Assembly (NCBI GenBank): GCA_900696685.1
Contig: CAADHA010000200.1
Span: 1-57,983 of the forward strand
Source: an uncultured Planctomycetota bacterium
GTDB lineage: Bacteria; Planctomycetota; Phycisphaerae; Phycisphaerales; UBA5793
Length of the DNA: 57,983 nt
Direction: 5' to 3'
A program made the position numbers and the translations under genes. Within the stretch, counting starts at the first letter, position 1, and every line of letters begins with the position of its first letter. Positions 37,907-46,662 of this stretch are shown in pieces. The notes beneath the pieces were generated by a model. That model was not told the origin of the DNA and ran no database searches. It worked only from the letters and a program-made list of their open reading frames with translations.

Positions 37907-38497
37907 GTGCCCTCGACGACCAAACACCGCTCCCGCTCCGGCCACGTCCAGGCTGCACGCCTCCCGCGCGTGCTGCGCGAGGCTCAGAATCGCTTCGTGA
38001 GCATCTGGGGTGGCATGGGCGGCTCCTGGGGCATCCCGCGCACCATGGCCGAGATTCATGCCCTGCTCTATATCGTCAATGAGCCCCTCAACACCGACCA
38101 GATCATGGCCAGGCTGTCGATCAGCCGAGGCAGCGCGAGCACATCCCTCAAGGCCCTGCACGACTGGGGGCTGGTCAGCCGGGCCCACAAGCGAGGCGAC
38201 CGCAAGGAGTACTTCCGGGCCGAGCAGGATGTCTGGCAGATCTTCCGCATCATCACGCGGGAGCGCAAGAGGCGCGAGATCGATCCGATTCTCATGGCCT
38301 TGCACGAGTGCCGCGACGCGACCGGCTCTCGAGCGGGCGCCGCCATGCGCCACAAGCCCGGAATAGAGGCACACAACGACCGCCTCGACCAGATGATCGA
38401 GTTCATCGAGATGATCGACTCCCTGGCTGAGCAGTTCGTCAGCCCCGCGGGTAAGGGGCTGCGCCTCGCCGTCGGTCTGCTCGGAAAGGCGGTCTGA
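37907..38497 (+). CDS. GbsR/MarR-type winged-helix transcriptional regulator
   Basis: 196 residues. The winged-helix core reads IVNEPLNTDQIMARLSISRGSASTSLKALHDWGLVSRAHKRGDRKEYF, typical of the GbsR family. It is preceded by a helix containing FVSIWGGMGGSWGIPRTMAEIHALLY and followed by a helical C-terminal part that probably dimerises. GbsR proteins control choline/betaine genes in Bacillus, but the family is broad. I chose the GTG at 37907 because GGAG lies seven bases before it and the GbsR N-terminal helix starts soon after; no in-frame ATG precedes the conserved part. The palindrome at 37839-37856 may be its own site. The next gene starts 2 bases after its stop. Confidence 0.85.
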   Translation: MPSTTKHRSRSGHVQAARLPRVLREAQNRFVSIWGGMGGSWGIPRTMAEIHALLYIVNEPLNTDQIMARLSISRGSASTSLKALHDWGLVSRAHKRGDRKEYFRAEQDVWQIFRIITRERKRREIDPILMALHECRDATGSRAGAAMRHKPGIEAHNDRLDQMIEFIEMIDSLAEQFVSPAGKGLRLAVGLLGKAV

Positions 38498-38498
38498 C

Positions 38499-39083
38499 GT
38501 GCCGCAATCGACGCCTCTCCCCGACCTCCTTGACGCCGCCACGGACCTCGCTGCTGCTTCGAGCGCCGATCGAGTGATTCTGCTCGATGTCTGCTGGCGC
38601 GTGCATGCCCCGGCAACCGGCCCAGGTGAGATCGCTTCAACGGCGCTGGCGGGTGTCACGCTGGAGTGCAATCGCCCGGCTGATTCCCTCTGCGAGTACG
38701 ACGGACTGTCGAGTGGCGGCGCGTTGACCTTGACCTTCTGGTGCGACAGGCCGCAGGGGCGCGCGACACTGGCCGTCTACTGCTCCAAGCCGAAATTGAA
38801 GATTGCCGCGGCGCCGGCTTCGGAGGCGCATGCGGCAACGTTTCAACTGGCCGTCCACCGTGCGGGGTGGAGCGTTGACGTAACGGCCAACAAGCCGGTG
38901 CTGCGCTTCACGCACATCGAGCGAGGCGGGGCGGACGGCACGCTCATCGCCTGCTGCCGCAGCATCCTCCCGGAACTGCTGGGCTTGCGCGGCGGCCAGT
39001 ACCGACTCGCTGAAGTGCACGTCGAACGCGCCGCGCGGCTTGGCAGCATGCCGCCGCCCGTCGAGGCGCGCCACGCAGTCTGA
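38499..39083 (+). CDS. Unknown protein in an operon with the GbsR-type regulator
   Basis: 194 residues, starting with GTG at 38499, one base past the regulator stop, so it is probably co-translated. No signal peptide or membrane segment. The composition is Ala-rich with scattered Cys (for example LDVCWRVHAP, ITLTFWC-like strands, TLIACCRS). Alternating hydrophobic residues suggest a beta-rich fold. I recognise no family. The tight spacing to the regulator suggests that it is part of the same regulatory unit. Confidence 0.6.
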   Translation: MPQSTPLPDLLDAATDLAAASSADRVILLDVCWRVHAPATGPGEIASTALAGVTLECNRPADSLCEYDGLSSGGALTLTFWCDRPQGRATLAVYCSKPKLKIAAAPASEAHAATFQLAVHRAGWSVDVTANKPVLRFTHIERGGADGTLIACCRSILPELLGLRGGQYRLAEVHVERAARLGSMPPPVEARHAV

Positions 39084-39528
39084 GACACGCCGACTGTCCA
39101 CATTCCGTGCGCAATGCCTCGTCAGGCGGTGGACGAAAAAAAAGTGCAACGCGCAAATGCTTGCAGCATCGGCGGTCCCGCTCATGTGGATGCAATTCAT
39201 TTTCATCGAACACTTGTGAAGCGCTCACATGCGTGGTATTCTGTAGGGCGAACCAGGACGGTTCACGGAAGACTCGCTGGTCGGATGGTCTTCTTGTCTG
39301 CTCTCCATTGATCGTTTCGCCTGTCGGCCCGGGTGATGCCGGATGCCGGCGCCGATTCTCGGCGACTCTCTTCCAGTCGGTTTGCCCGCAGCAGGTGCGA
39401 ACGGACTCCGCCCCAGCAGGCTTGGACTCTGGCGTGGTTCATCGCGGCTTCGGCCTCGATGACGGGTGGGATCGGTTCGGCTTCCAGTTATTGCATCGAG
39501 ACTTCACGGCTCGAAGGAAGAGGGAACA
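39084..39528. other. Long region upstream of dnaA, possible regulatory or origin DNA
   Basis: 445 bases without a convincing gene. It holds an A-rich patch (A8 near 39137), a promoter-like pair at 39214-39242 and two sequences matching 7 of 9 positions of the DnaA box TTATCCACA: CTGTCCACA at 39094-39102, and TGTGGATGC at 39185-39193 (reverse). Two weak boxes are not enough to call an origin. Confidence 0.45.
39214..39242 (+). promoter_or_regulatory. Sigma-70-like promoter with overlapping TGTGA-N5-TCACA palindrome
   Basis: TTGTGA (39214-39219) and TATTCT (39237-39242) are separated by 17 bases, each matching 4 of 6 consensus positions. The -35 element overlaps an inverted repeat, TGTGA at 39215-39219 and TCACA at 39225-39229, like a CRP/FNR-type half-site pair but with a 5-base spacer. 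The distance to the dnaA start would give a leader of about 280 bases. Confidence 0.45.
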
Positions 39529-40968
39529 GTGGCATCGACTGCTGCTGCTGCAAGCGGTATGGCTGCGCGCCTGTGCGAAGATCTGGCTCAGCGCCTTGGA
39601 CCCGCACGCTTCGGACTCTGGTTTGAACGCACGGCCCAACTCGAGGTCGAGAACAACTGCCTGCGCATCACCGTTCCCACTCGCTTCCACGCTGACTGGA
39701 TCCAGCGGCATTTCCGCGAAGACCTGCGCAGCGCCGCCGCAAGCACCTCCGGCTCTGACCTGGCGCTGGAGTTGACAGTCGAGCCAGGGGCCTTTCCCGC
39801 GCTGGCGGCTTCCGCGCCGCCGCCCGTGCCGCCTCACCGTCTGCGCCGGCGACGGACCGCTTCCGGCGCCGAGCGCCATGACCTGCGCTTCGATCTCGAC
39901 CGGTTTGTCGTCGGCGCGGGCAATGAACTGGCCTTCCGGGCGGCCGGCGCCGTCGCCGAAGGCAATGCTCCCTTCAACCCGTTGTTCATCCACGGCGGCT
40001 GCGGCCTGGGCAAGACTCACCTCCTTCAGGGCATTTGCCGCCGTCTGCGCACCCGGAATCCCGAGACTCGAATCCGCTATGTCACGGGAGAACAGTTCAC
40101 AAACGAGTTCATCGCCGCCATCCGTTCCAACGACGTCGAATCGTTCCGACGACCCTACCGTGAACTTGACCTCCTCGCCATCGATGACGTGCACTTTCTC
40201 TCGAACAAGACGGCCACGCAGAACGAGTTTCTCGCGACCTTTGACGCGATCGGCCTCACCGGGTCCAAGATCGTTCTCGCAAGTGATGAGCATCCTCGGC
40301 ACATCCGGCAGTTCCACCAGCGGCTCGTAAGCCGCCTGGTCTCGGGAATGGTGGTCGAAGTGCTCCTGCCCGACGCGCCGACGCGCCTGGCGATCATCAC
40401 TCGCTGGGCGAAGGAGAAGGGATTCATCCTCCAGCCGACTGCGGCCGAAGTCCTGGCGCAGCGGTGCGTCGGATCGGTGCGCGACATCGAAGGCGCCCTG
40501 ACGCGGCTCGAGGCGCTGGCGGTGCTCGGCCGTGGCGCAGCGGTGGCCGCGGGCGCCGCAGCACCTGCGACGGAGATCGGCATGGTCCTCGTGGCCCGGC
40601 TCTTCGGCGACGAAGCACAGGAAGTTCGGACCAACCCCCGCGTCGAGGCCATCGTCTCGACCGTCGCGCAGCGATTCGGCATGGACGCGGCCCGACTCAC
40701 CGGACCAAGCCGGCACAGGCAGGTCGTTCTGGCGCGTTCGGTGGCCGCCTACCTGGCACGGAAATTGACCACGCGTAGTTTTCCCGAAATCGCCCGGGCC
40801 ATGGGCCGATCCAACCACAGCACCGTCTTCACTGCGGTCATGCGCATCGAGCGGCAACTCGCGGTGAATGCAATGGTAACGGTCAACGAATCCTCCCCGC
40901 CCGTTTCGCTTCAGTACCTCATCGATACGCTGCATGCCGCACATTCCAGGGGGCAGCGAAACGGGTGA
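39529..40968 (+). CDS. dnaA: Chromosomal replication initiator DnaA
   Basis: 479 residues. Domain I (1 to about 80) contains FGLWFERTAQLEVENNCLRI; a Pro/Arg-rich domain II follows (about 85-120). The AAA+ domain III has Walker A GGCGLGKTH (156-164), Walker B LLAIDDVHFL (215-224) and the sensor segment KIVLASDEHPRH. Domain IV has the DNA-binding signature RSNHSTVFTAV (NHST at 429-432). DnaA unwinds oriC and loads the replicative helicase. GTG at 39529 is chosen because AAGGAAGAGGGA stands just before it; the open frame continues 21 codons upstream without a good site. dnaN and recF, its usual neighbours, are absent. The ASDEHPRH segment replaces the commoner SSDRPP. Confidence 0.95.
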   Translation: MASTAAAASGMAARLCEDLAQRLGPARFGLWFERTAQLEVENNCLRITVPTRFHADWIQRHFREDLRSAAASTSGSDLALELTVEPGAFPALAASAPPPVPPHRLRRRRTASGAERHDLRFDLDRFVVGAGNELAFRAAGAVAEGNAPFNPLFIHGGCGLGKTHLLQGICRRLRTRNPETRIRYVTGEQFTNEFIAAIRSNDVESFRRPYRELDLLAIDDVHFLSNKTATQNEFLATFDAIGLTGSKIVLASDEHPRHIRQFHQRLVSRLVSGMVVEVLLPDAPTRLAIITRWAKEKGFILQPTAAEVLAQRCVGSVRDIEGALTRLEALAVLGRGAAVAAGAAAPATEIGMVLVARLFGDEAQEVRTNPRVEAIVSTVAQRFGMDAARLTGPSRHRQVVLARSVAAYLARKLTTRSFPEIARAMGRSNHSTVFTAVMRIERQLAVNAMVTVNESSPPVSLQYLIDTLHAAHSRGQRNG

Positions 40969-41032
40969 TGATCGGTCGAGCGCGCCGCCTCGCGAGCGGC
41001 ACCGGCCCTCGTGCATGACCTTCTCTCCGACC

Positions 41033-41073
41033 GCGGCGCCGGCCAGCCCTTTCGGCCGGCGCCGCGCGTTTCT
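41033..41073 (+). terminator. Strong stem-loop downstream of dnaA
   Basis: A perfect 12-base inverted repeat, GCGGCGCCGGCC (41033-41044) and GGCCGGCGCCGC (41054-41065), surrounds a 9-base loop and is followed by GCGTTTCT. It lies about 65 bases after the dnaA stop and before the next gene's start. It is a likely terminator with a weak T-tract. Confidence 0.65.
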
Positions 41074-41148
41074 GGAGTCTCGACGCGCCGCCGGTCTCAC
41101 GCTTGGGCGCCGGCGCGGAGGGCCGCCGCGGAGAATAGACTCATCCTC

Positions 41149-42672
41149 ATGCGACATCGCCAACTCATCTTCCTCGCGCTGGCCGCTCTGCACTGCCTCG
41201 TGCCGGGATCCGGGACTGCCTGGGCCGACGACCGCTTCGACGATGCCGTGCGGGCGCTGCTCAAGGCGACAACGGTTCGCGCCACGGGCGAGCACATCCT
41301 CCTGCTCAGCAGCCTGCGTCAGTTGCGCGACGCTGAACTCCAGCCCCTCTTCAGTTCACTCAGCCAGGTCCGCAACCCGACGGTGCAGATCAACGCAGTG
41401 CTCGGCCTGGCTGAACTCTCACGCAACCGCCGCGTCGATACATGGAAACTCAGCCAGATCAAGGATGCCCGCTTCCGGGCCTTGGCCATCATCCAGGCGC
41501 GCGATGAAGACCTCATCGGGGCGCCGGAACTGCGGGAGATTCTCGCGTGGCCGGACCTGTCGGAAGATCTGCGCGTGTACGTCCTCCTGTTGCTCGTAAG
41601 CCTGGGGGAGACGGTGGACTCGGCCGCCCTCACAACGCTGATGACCGAGGGCGAACTGCCGGGCACGCGCGCCTACGCCGCCCTGGCGCTGTGCCACGTC
41701 GGCCAGCCGGAGGGAACGGGCGAGGCGCTCAAGGCCCTCGACACCCTGCCGCCGCTGGTGCGCGACGGAGCAGTCCGCGAGATGCTCGGCACCGTCGCCT
41801 ACATGAAGTTGCGCGGAGCCGCGACGTGGATACGCGGCCTGCTCGCGGCCGGCGACCTGGGGCCGACGGCTGAGAGCATTGCCCTGCGGACGCTCCTGAC
41901 GCTCGACCCCGCGGGCGCCGCGCCGCTGTGGCAGGAGCATTATCGGAATGCGGACAACGTCGGCCATCAGGTTCGCCTGGCGTTGATGCTCCTCGAGCAG
42001 GCACGCTCCGTCCCCGCCGAACTGTTCAGCGCGTGCGCAGCCGAACCGAATGAACTGCTCAGCGCCATCGGCACAATCGGCCGCCTTGTCGCCTCGGGCC
42101 AGAGCGCCGTCGAAGAGTGCGTGGCGCTCATCGGCCGGCGCTATCCGCCCGCCAGTGCCTGGGTGCTTGAGCATGCGCGCACGCTCGAAGCACCACAGGC
42201 CTCGACCCTCTATGCGGCGGTCATCGACGATTCGCTTGAGGAGGGGCCGGTCCTCAACGACCGCCTTGAACTGGCTCGCATGGCCAGTGTCGAACTGCTC
42301 AGAATCGACGGCGCCGCCCTCCGACGATCTCTCGACCTCGCCGGGGCACGCCAGCGACGCCTCACGGTCGAGAGCATCCTCTCGGGCGCTCTCACAGCCG
42401 CCAGCCCCGATGCCCTCGCTCTCATCGAGGGGATTGACAAGTGGGTCTCGACTCGCTCGCAGTCGCTGGCTCTGCTCATCAAGGCGCGGTATGCGGAGTC
42501 GTTGAGCGAAGAGGACCTCTACCGCTTGAGCCTCGTGTACCGGGGCGGGGGATCCGTCACTCCCGCGGGAGAAGTCCAGGCGGCATGGCTCTATCTCCGT
42601 CGAACCGGACAACAGGGCCAGGCGCTCGCGGCCGTACTCAGCAACCTCGGTTCGGCCAAGTCCGACCGCTGA
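41149..42672 (+). CDS. Secreted HEAT-like repeat protein of unknown function
   Basis: 507 residues with a signal peptide (MRHRQLIFLALAALHCLVPG, cleavage near TAWA). The rest is almost all helical, with repeated pairs such as LSQVRNPTVQINAVLGLAEL, AYAALALCHVGQPEGTGEAL and VRDGAVREMLGTVAYMKL. These resemble HEAT/Armadillo alpha-solenoid repeats, so it probably binds another protein in the periplasm. No catalytic motif is seen. The ATG at 41149 is chosen for the signal peptide; the frame extends 46 codons further upstream but crosses the dnaA terminator stem. Confidence 0.75.
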   Translation: MRHRQLIFLALAALHCLVPGSGTAWADDRFDDAVRALLKATTVRATGEHILLLSSLRQLRDAELQPLFSSLSQVRNPTVQINAVLGLAELSRNRRVDTWKLSQIKDARFRALAIIQARDEDLIGAPELREILAWPDLSEDLRVYVLLLLVSLGETVDSAALTTLMTEGELPGTRAYAALALCHVGQPEGTGEALKALDTLPPLVRDGAVREMLGTVAYMKLRGAATWIRGLLAAGDLGPTAESIALRTLLTLDPAGAAPLWQEHYRNADNVGHQVRLALMLLEQARSVPAELFSACAAEPNELLSAIGTIGRLVASGQSAVEECVALIGRRYPPASAWVLEHARTLEAPQASTLYAAVIDDSLEEGPVLNDRLELARMASVELLRIDGAALRRSLDLAGARQRRLTVESILSGALTAASPDALALIEGIDKWVSTRSQSLALLIKARYAESLSEEDLYRLSLVYRGGGSVTPAGEVQAAWLYLRRTGQQGQALAAVLSNLGSAKSDR

Positions 42673-42819
42673 AACGCGGCGTCGATTCGGTGTCCGGGCC
42701 GGCCGACCGCGCGCGGACTCCGTTTGCGTCGGCATCGATGAGGGCTACAGTGAAGTGGCCCGCCGCACCTGCTTCTTTCGGCGCTGGTCGCGCCTGTACA
42801 CTCTCAACACTGGACACTC

Positions 42820-43998
42820 ATGAGCAACGGTCAGGACATCCCCCTCAGCCGACCCGACATCACCGCCCTCGAAATCGAACATGTGGTGCAGACACTGCGC
42901 TCCGGCCGGCTGAGCATGGGGCCGATGCAGGAGAAGTTCGAGGCGCTGGTCGCGGCCCGCGCCGGCACGGAGCACGCCGTCGCGGTCTCGAACGGGACGT
43001 GCGGCCTTCACCTGGCCCTCCTGGCGCTGGGCATCGGGCCGGGCGACGAAGTCATCACCACCCCCTTCTCCTTCGTCGCCTCCTCGAACGTCATCCTCTA
43101 CGTCGGTGCAAAGCCCGTCTTCGTCGACATCAACCCGCGGACGCTCAACCTCGATCCCGAGCAGGTCGAGGCCGCGATCACGCCGCGGACCCGCGCCATC
43201 CTCGCCGTCGAGGCGTTCGGCAATCCGGCCCACATTCCCGAACTCGCCGCCCTGTGCAACCGCTACGAGATCCCCCTCATCGAAGACGCGTGCGAAGGGT
43301 TCGGCGGCACTTATCGCGGCCGGTCGATCGGAAGTTTCGGCCGCATCGCCGTCTTCGGCTTCTACCCCAACAAGCAGATCACCACGGGCGAGGGAGGGGT
43401 CATCGTCACCGACGACGAGCGCCTCGCCAACCTCTGTCGCTCGATGCGCAACCAGGGCCGGCCGGTCGATCTGCTCGAACCGGCGTGGCAGTCGCCCGGC
43501 TCGTGGCTCACGCACGAGCGCCTGGGCTTCAACTACCGCCTGAGCGAGGTCCACGCCGCGCTGGGCGTGGCGCAGACCAAGCGGCTCGACGAGATTCTCG
43601 AGTTGCGCAGCCTCGTCGCCTCCAAGTACATCTCGCGCCTCATGGGCCTGCCGGACATCATCCTCCCCACCGTCGATCCCGAGACGAACATGAGCTGGTT
43701 CGTCTTCGTGATCCGACTCAGCAGCGACTTCCACGCCGAGAACCGCGACCGAATCCTCACGGGCATGAGGCGGCACGAGGTCGGCGTGAGCAACTACTTC
43801 CCCCCCATCCATCTCCAGCCGTTCTACCGATCGAAGTTCGGCTACAAGGACGGCGACTTCCCGATCACCGAGTCCGTGGCGCAGCGCACGCTCGCCCTGC
43901 CCTTCCACAACCGCCTCGCTGACCACGAGATCGACCTCGTGTGCCAGACGCTGGAAGTCATGATCCAGCGGGAGAAGTTCACGATCGACAGGCGATAG
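42820..43998 (+). CDS. DegT/DnrJ/EryC1/StrS-family PLP aminotransferase
   Basis: 392 residues, the usual length. N-terminal IPLSRPDIT segment; VAVSNGTCGLHLALLALG (cofactor phosphate binding); EDACEGFGGTYRGRSIGSFG (Asp pairing with the PLP ring); and FYPNKQITTGEGG with the Schiff-base Lys185. The C-terminal FNYRLSEVHAALGVAQ and ALPFHNRL are also typical. The family makes amino sugars for O-antigens, glycans or antibiotics. It stands alone here with no sugar-nucleotide genes nearby, so the substrate cannot be inferred. No clear Shine-Dalgarno sequence before the ATG at 42820. Confidence 0.95.
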   Translation: MSNGQDIPLSRPDITALEIEHVVQTLRSGRLSMGPMQEKFEALVAARAGTEHAVAVSNGTCGLHLALLALGIGPGDEVITTPFSFVASSNVILYVGAKPVFVDINPRTLNLDPEQVEAAITPRTRAILAVEAFGNPAHIPELAALCNRYEIPLIEDACEGFGGTYRGRSIGSFGRIAVFGFYPNKQITTGEGGVIVTDDERLANLCRSMRNQGRPVDLLEPAWQSPGSWLTHERLGFNYRLSEVHAALGVAQTKRLDEILELRSLVASKYISRLMGLPDIILPTVDPETNMSWFVFVIRLSSDFHAENRDRILTGMRRHEVGVSNYFPPIHLQPFYRSKFGYKDGDFPITESVAQRTLALPFHNRLADHEIDLVCQTLEVMIQREKFTIDRR

Positions 43999-44653
43999 GA
44001 GCCGGGAATAAGGTATCGGGCACTCGGCGCCGGGCGCCCGGGCGGACATCGCGAGATCATGAGATCGGCGGGGCATGTGACTGACAGCATCGCGCGATGG
44101 TGCGCGGCTGTGCGGATGCGGGCCGGTTCTGAGGCCGCGGGCGAGGGGCCGGCCGGCCGGCTGGTTGCAGAGCGAGTGAAAAGTTCGCGGCCGGCGCATC
44201 GCCAGGGGCGATTGCCGAGAATGTGCGGGGCAAAGTGCGTGCCATCACAGGGGCGCGCGGCCGGAGACGCGCGGCTTGCGCGCCGGAGCGCTTCCGTGCG
44301 CCGATTTCGAGCGCGAGTGCGCGCACGCCGGTGCAAATGGGGCCGTTTCGCGCGCCGGCGCACCACGAATCTGGGACTTTTCGGCGATTTTCATTTTTCT
44401 GAGGGGGGTATCGGCGAGTTTCCTTGCGTTTTTGTCCATTTTCGGAAGGTCAGCGCACAGAGTGCGCCGAAGGCGCTGCGCACGGGTGTGAAGGGCGGAA
44501 TCAACTCACCACGGAGGGCACGGAGGCGATCAGCATCAACCCGGCATAGGGTTGGCGAATGGACAGGACGGGCATGAAGGGAGCATCGGTTGAATCGGTC
44601 CACTGACTGCCCCGGCACTTGCCCGACCGGATGCCGAACGGTATCCTGAAAGC
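43999..44653. other. Non-coding junction upstream of the restriction-modification module
   Basis: 655 bases. The left half is very GC-rich (runs such as GGGGCCGGCCGGCCGG); the right half contains AT-richer patches (GATTTTCATTTTTCTGAG near 44389-44406, and GCGTTTTTGTCCATTTTC near 44427). Open frames here have Arg-rich compositions and no ribosome-binding sites, so I call no gene. It marks the left edge of the lower-GC island. Confidence 0.5.
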
Positions 44654-44890
44654 ATGGCGACGAAACAGACGAGCACCGCGAAGAGGGGGAAGATCAAGAA
44701 GGCCAACGCCCTGGCCGTCATCCTCGACCGCGTGAAAGACGAGGACGGCGAGGGCGCCGCCAACGTGACGGATGTCGAACTGTTCCTGAAGCGCAACAAG
44801 GCCGCCCGCATCGCCCTCAAAGGCGACCCGGGCCAATACCCCGGCGGCGACTTCCGCAGCTTTCATGTGTTCCGTAGGATGTCACCGTGA
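44654..44890 (+). CDS. Small basic protein in front of the methyltransferase
   Basis: 78 residues, MATKQTSTAKRGKIKK at the start, then NALAVILDRVKDEDGEG and VTDVELFLKRNKAAR. It is charged, with a Lys-rich N-terminus; no helix-turn-helix typical of restriction controller proteins is evident. The stop overlaps the GTG start of the methyltransferase (GTGA, 44887-44890), so the two are probably co-translated. This makes a regulator or accessory role possible, but I recognise no family. The ribosome-binding site is weak. Confidence 0.55.
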   Translation: MATKQTSTAKRGKIKKANALAVILDRVKDEDGEGAANVTDVELFLKRNKAARIALKGDPGQYPGGDFRSFHVFRRMSP

Positions 44891-45882
44891 CTCATGTACT
44901 TGCTCCTCATCGAGCGGAACTCGACGAGCGGAAACTGCTTGACGAGCTACTGTCGCGGGGGAATCTCGACGACGTGATCCCGCAGCTCGCGCGGGAACCG
45001 AAGACTATCGCGCGGATCGAGTGCGTCGTGCAGCGGCGACATACGTCACACGAATTGCTCCTTCAGGACGCCCGATCCGCTTCGAATCTGCCCGAGAACT
45101 CGATCCATCTCGTAGTTACGTCGCCACCCTACTGGACGCTCAAACGATACAACGAGGGTGACGATCAACTTGGCCACATCTCAGAGTATGAACAATTTAT
45201 TGACTCACTTGACTCCGTCTGGAGGCACTGCTATCGCGCGCTGGTGCCGGGTGGGAGGCTCGTGGTCAACGTTGGCGACGTGTGCCTTTCCCGGAGAAAA
45301 AATAACGGTCGGCATACCGTCGTGCCCCTTCACGCAACAATCCAGGAGCACTGCAAGAAGATCGGATTCGACAACCTGGCTCCGATCATCTGGCACAAGA
45401 TCGCCAACGCCAATTACGAAGTGGCTGGTGGCGGGGGCTTTCTGGGAAAGCCCTACGAGCCCAACGCGGTGATCAAGAACGATATCGAGTTTATTCTCAT
45501 GCAGCGCAAGCCGGGCGGATATCGCAGCCCTTCAAAGACCGAAAGACTGCTCAGCATCATCAGCTCGGAAAACTACCAACTATGGTTTCGGCAGATCTGG
45601 TCGGACCTAAAGGGAACATCTACTGCCAAGCATCCCGCCCCCTATTCGGTTGATTTTGCCGAACGACTGGTGCGCATGTTCTCTTTCGTGGGCGACACCG
45701 TGCTCGATCCGTTTATGGGCACTGGTTCGACAAACGTTGCCTGCGCTCGATGGGGCCGGAACAGCATCGGAATCGAAGTAGATCCGAAGTACTTCGAGAT
45801 GGCGCGCGTCCGAATCGCCGACCACGGTGCGGATCTCTACCTGACTTCGACCGTGACCACTGGAACCAATGGCTATCGTTGA
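44887..45882 (+). CDS. DNA amino-methyltransferase (beta class, probably N4-cytosine)
   Basis: 331 residues. Catalytic motif TSPPYW at 78-83 precedes the AdoMet motif DPFMGTGST at 274-282, the order of beta-class amino-methyltransferases. TSPPYW is mostly seen in N4-cytosine enzymes such as M.BamHI. Further cores: PGGRLVVNVGDVC, and SIGIEVDPKYFEMA after the FxGxG motif. It should protect host DNA from the adjacent endonuclease. The start is GTG at 44887, overlapping the small gene before it; the end overlaps the endonuclease start by 14 bases. GC content is lower than in the flanks: 32 of 60 bases in 45481-45540 against 42 of 60 in 43501-43560. Confidence 0.93.
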   Translation: MTHVLAPHRAELDERKLLDELLSRGNLDDVIPQLAREPKTIARIECVVQRRHTSHELLLQDARSASNLPENSIHLVVTSPPYWTLKRYNEGDDQLGHISEYEQFIDSLDSVWRHCYRALVPGGRLVVNVGDVCLSRRKNNGRHTVVPLHATIQEHCKKIGFDNLAPIIWHKIANANYEVAGGGGFLGKPYEPNAVIKNDIEFILMQRKPGGYRSPSKTERLLSIISSENYQLWFRQIWSDLKGTSTAKHPAPYSVDFAERLVRMFSFVGDTVLDPFMGTGSTNVACARWGRNSIGIEVDPKYFEMARVRIADHGADLYLTSTVTTGTNGYR

Positions 45883-46594
45883 TCTCGAATCCGAACTTCG
45901 CAATGCCGTTCGGCACTTCTGGCAAACGAGGACCAATCAATCCTCGAAGCAAACTGTGATTGATGCGCGTGACCGCGGAAGCCGCGCTGCCGTCACTGGC
46001 GGGAAGCAAATGGACGGCTTCATCCGTCTTGTGCGTCGATTACTCATCGAGGCGAAGGTTCCGGAGTCGTACATTGCGGTTGATAAGCGCGTCGAATTAC
46101 CCGGTTGGTTTCGCGCAGAGAAGAAATGGGACCTGGTGATTGTCCATGAGCGGGAGCTCGTAGCTGCGGTCGAGTTCAAGTCTCAGATCGGACCATCGTT
46201 TGGCAACAACTTTAACAACCGCACTGAAGAAGCGCTCGGCAGCGCCACGGACATCTGGGCGGCATATCGCGAAGGCGCATTCAAGCCGTCAAGCAGGCCT
46301 TTCCTCGGGTACCTGATGCTGCTCGAAGACTGCGACCGCTCACGTGCGGCGGTCAAAACCGTCGCCCCTCATTTCCCTGTCTTTCCCGAATTCAGCGGCG
46401 CATCCTACCGCGATCGCTACGCGATCTTGATCGAGAAGATGCTACGCGACCGGCTTTATGACGGCGCGTGCTTCCTGTTGTCGCAAACCGAATCAGCGGA
46501 TACCGGCGACTACGTCGAGCCGCACCCTGAACTGACTTTCAGCAAGTTTATCACGCCACTTCTGGCTCGTGTCGCGACGATCTGTCAGCCGTGA
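45869..46594 (+). CDS. PaeR7I/XhoI-type restriction endonuclease
   Basis: 241 residues, the PaeR7I size. Family-specific segments: GKQMDGFIRLVRRLL, ELPGWFRAEKKWDLVIV, AAVEFKSQIGPSFGNNFNNR, TEEALGSATDIWAAYREGAF, and FPEFSGASYRDRYAIL. The PD-(D/E)xK-like site is Asp88 with Glu102-x-Lys104. PaeR7I and XhoI cut CTCGAG, so this enzyme probably does too, though specificity must be tested. Its ATG lies within the 3' end of the methyltransferase gene. The usual PaeR7I partner methylates adenine, so pairing with a TSPPYW enzyme is notable. Confidence 0.93.
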   Translation: MAIVDLESELRNAVRHFWQTRTNQSSKQTVIDARDRGSRAAVTGGKQMDGFIRLVRRLLIEAKVPESYIAVDKRVELPGWFRAEKKWDLVIVHERELVAAVEFKSQIGPSFGNNFNNRTEEALGSATDIWAAYREGAFKPSSRPFLGYLMLLEDCDRSRAAVKTVAPHFPVFPEFSGASYRDRYAILIEKMLRDRLYDGACFLLSQTESADTGDYVEPHPELTFSKFITPLLARVATICQP

Positions 46595-46662
46595 ATTCGT
46601 CGGCACGGTTCAGAGTCTCGCCTCTGACGATTGCCCGTCAACCAGCAAAAGCGGATTCTTGC

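Noticed and set aside
39084..39528. A chromosomal origin next to dnaA.
   Set aside because: Only two 7-of-9 DnaA boxes and no AT-rich unwinding element or dnaN; kept as a low-confidence observation.
44059..44577. A 172-codon open frame in the non-coding region upstream of the restriction module.
   Set aside because: Arg-rich composition, no ribosome-binding site and no recognisable motif; it fits a random frame in GC-rich DNA.
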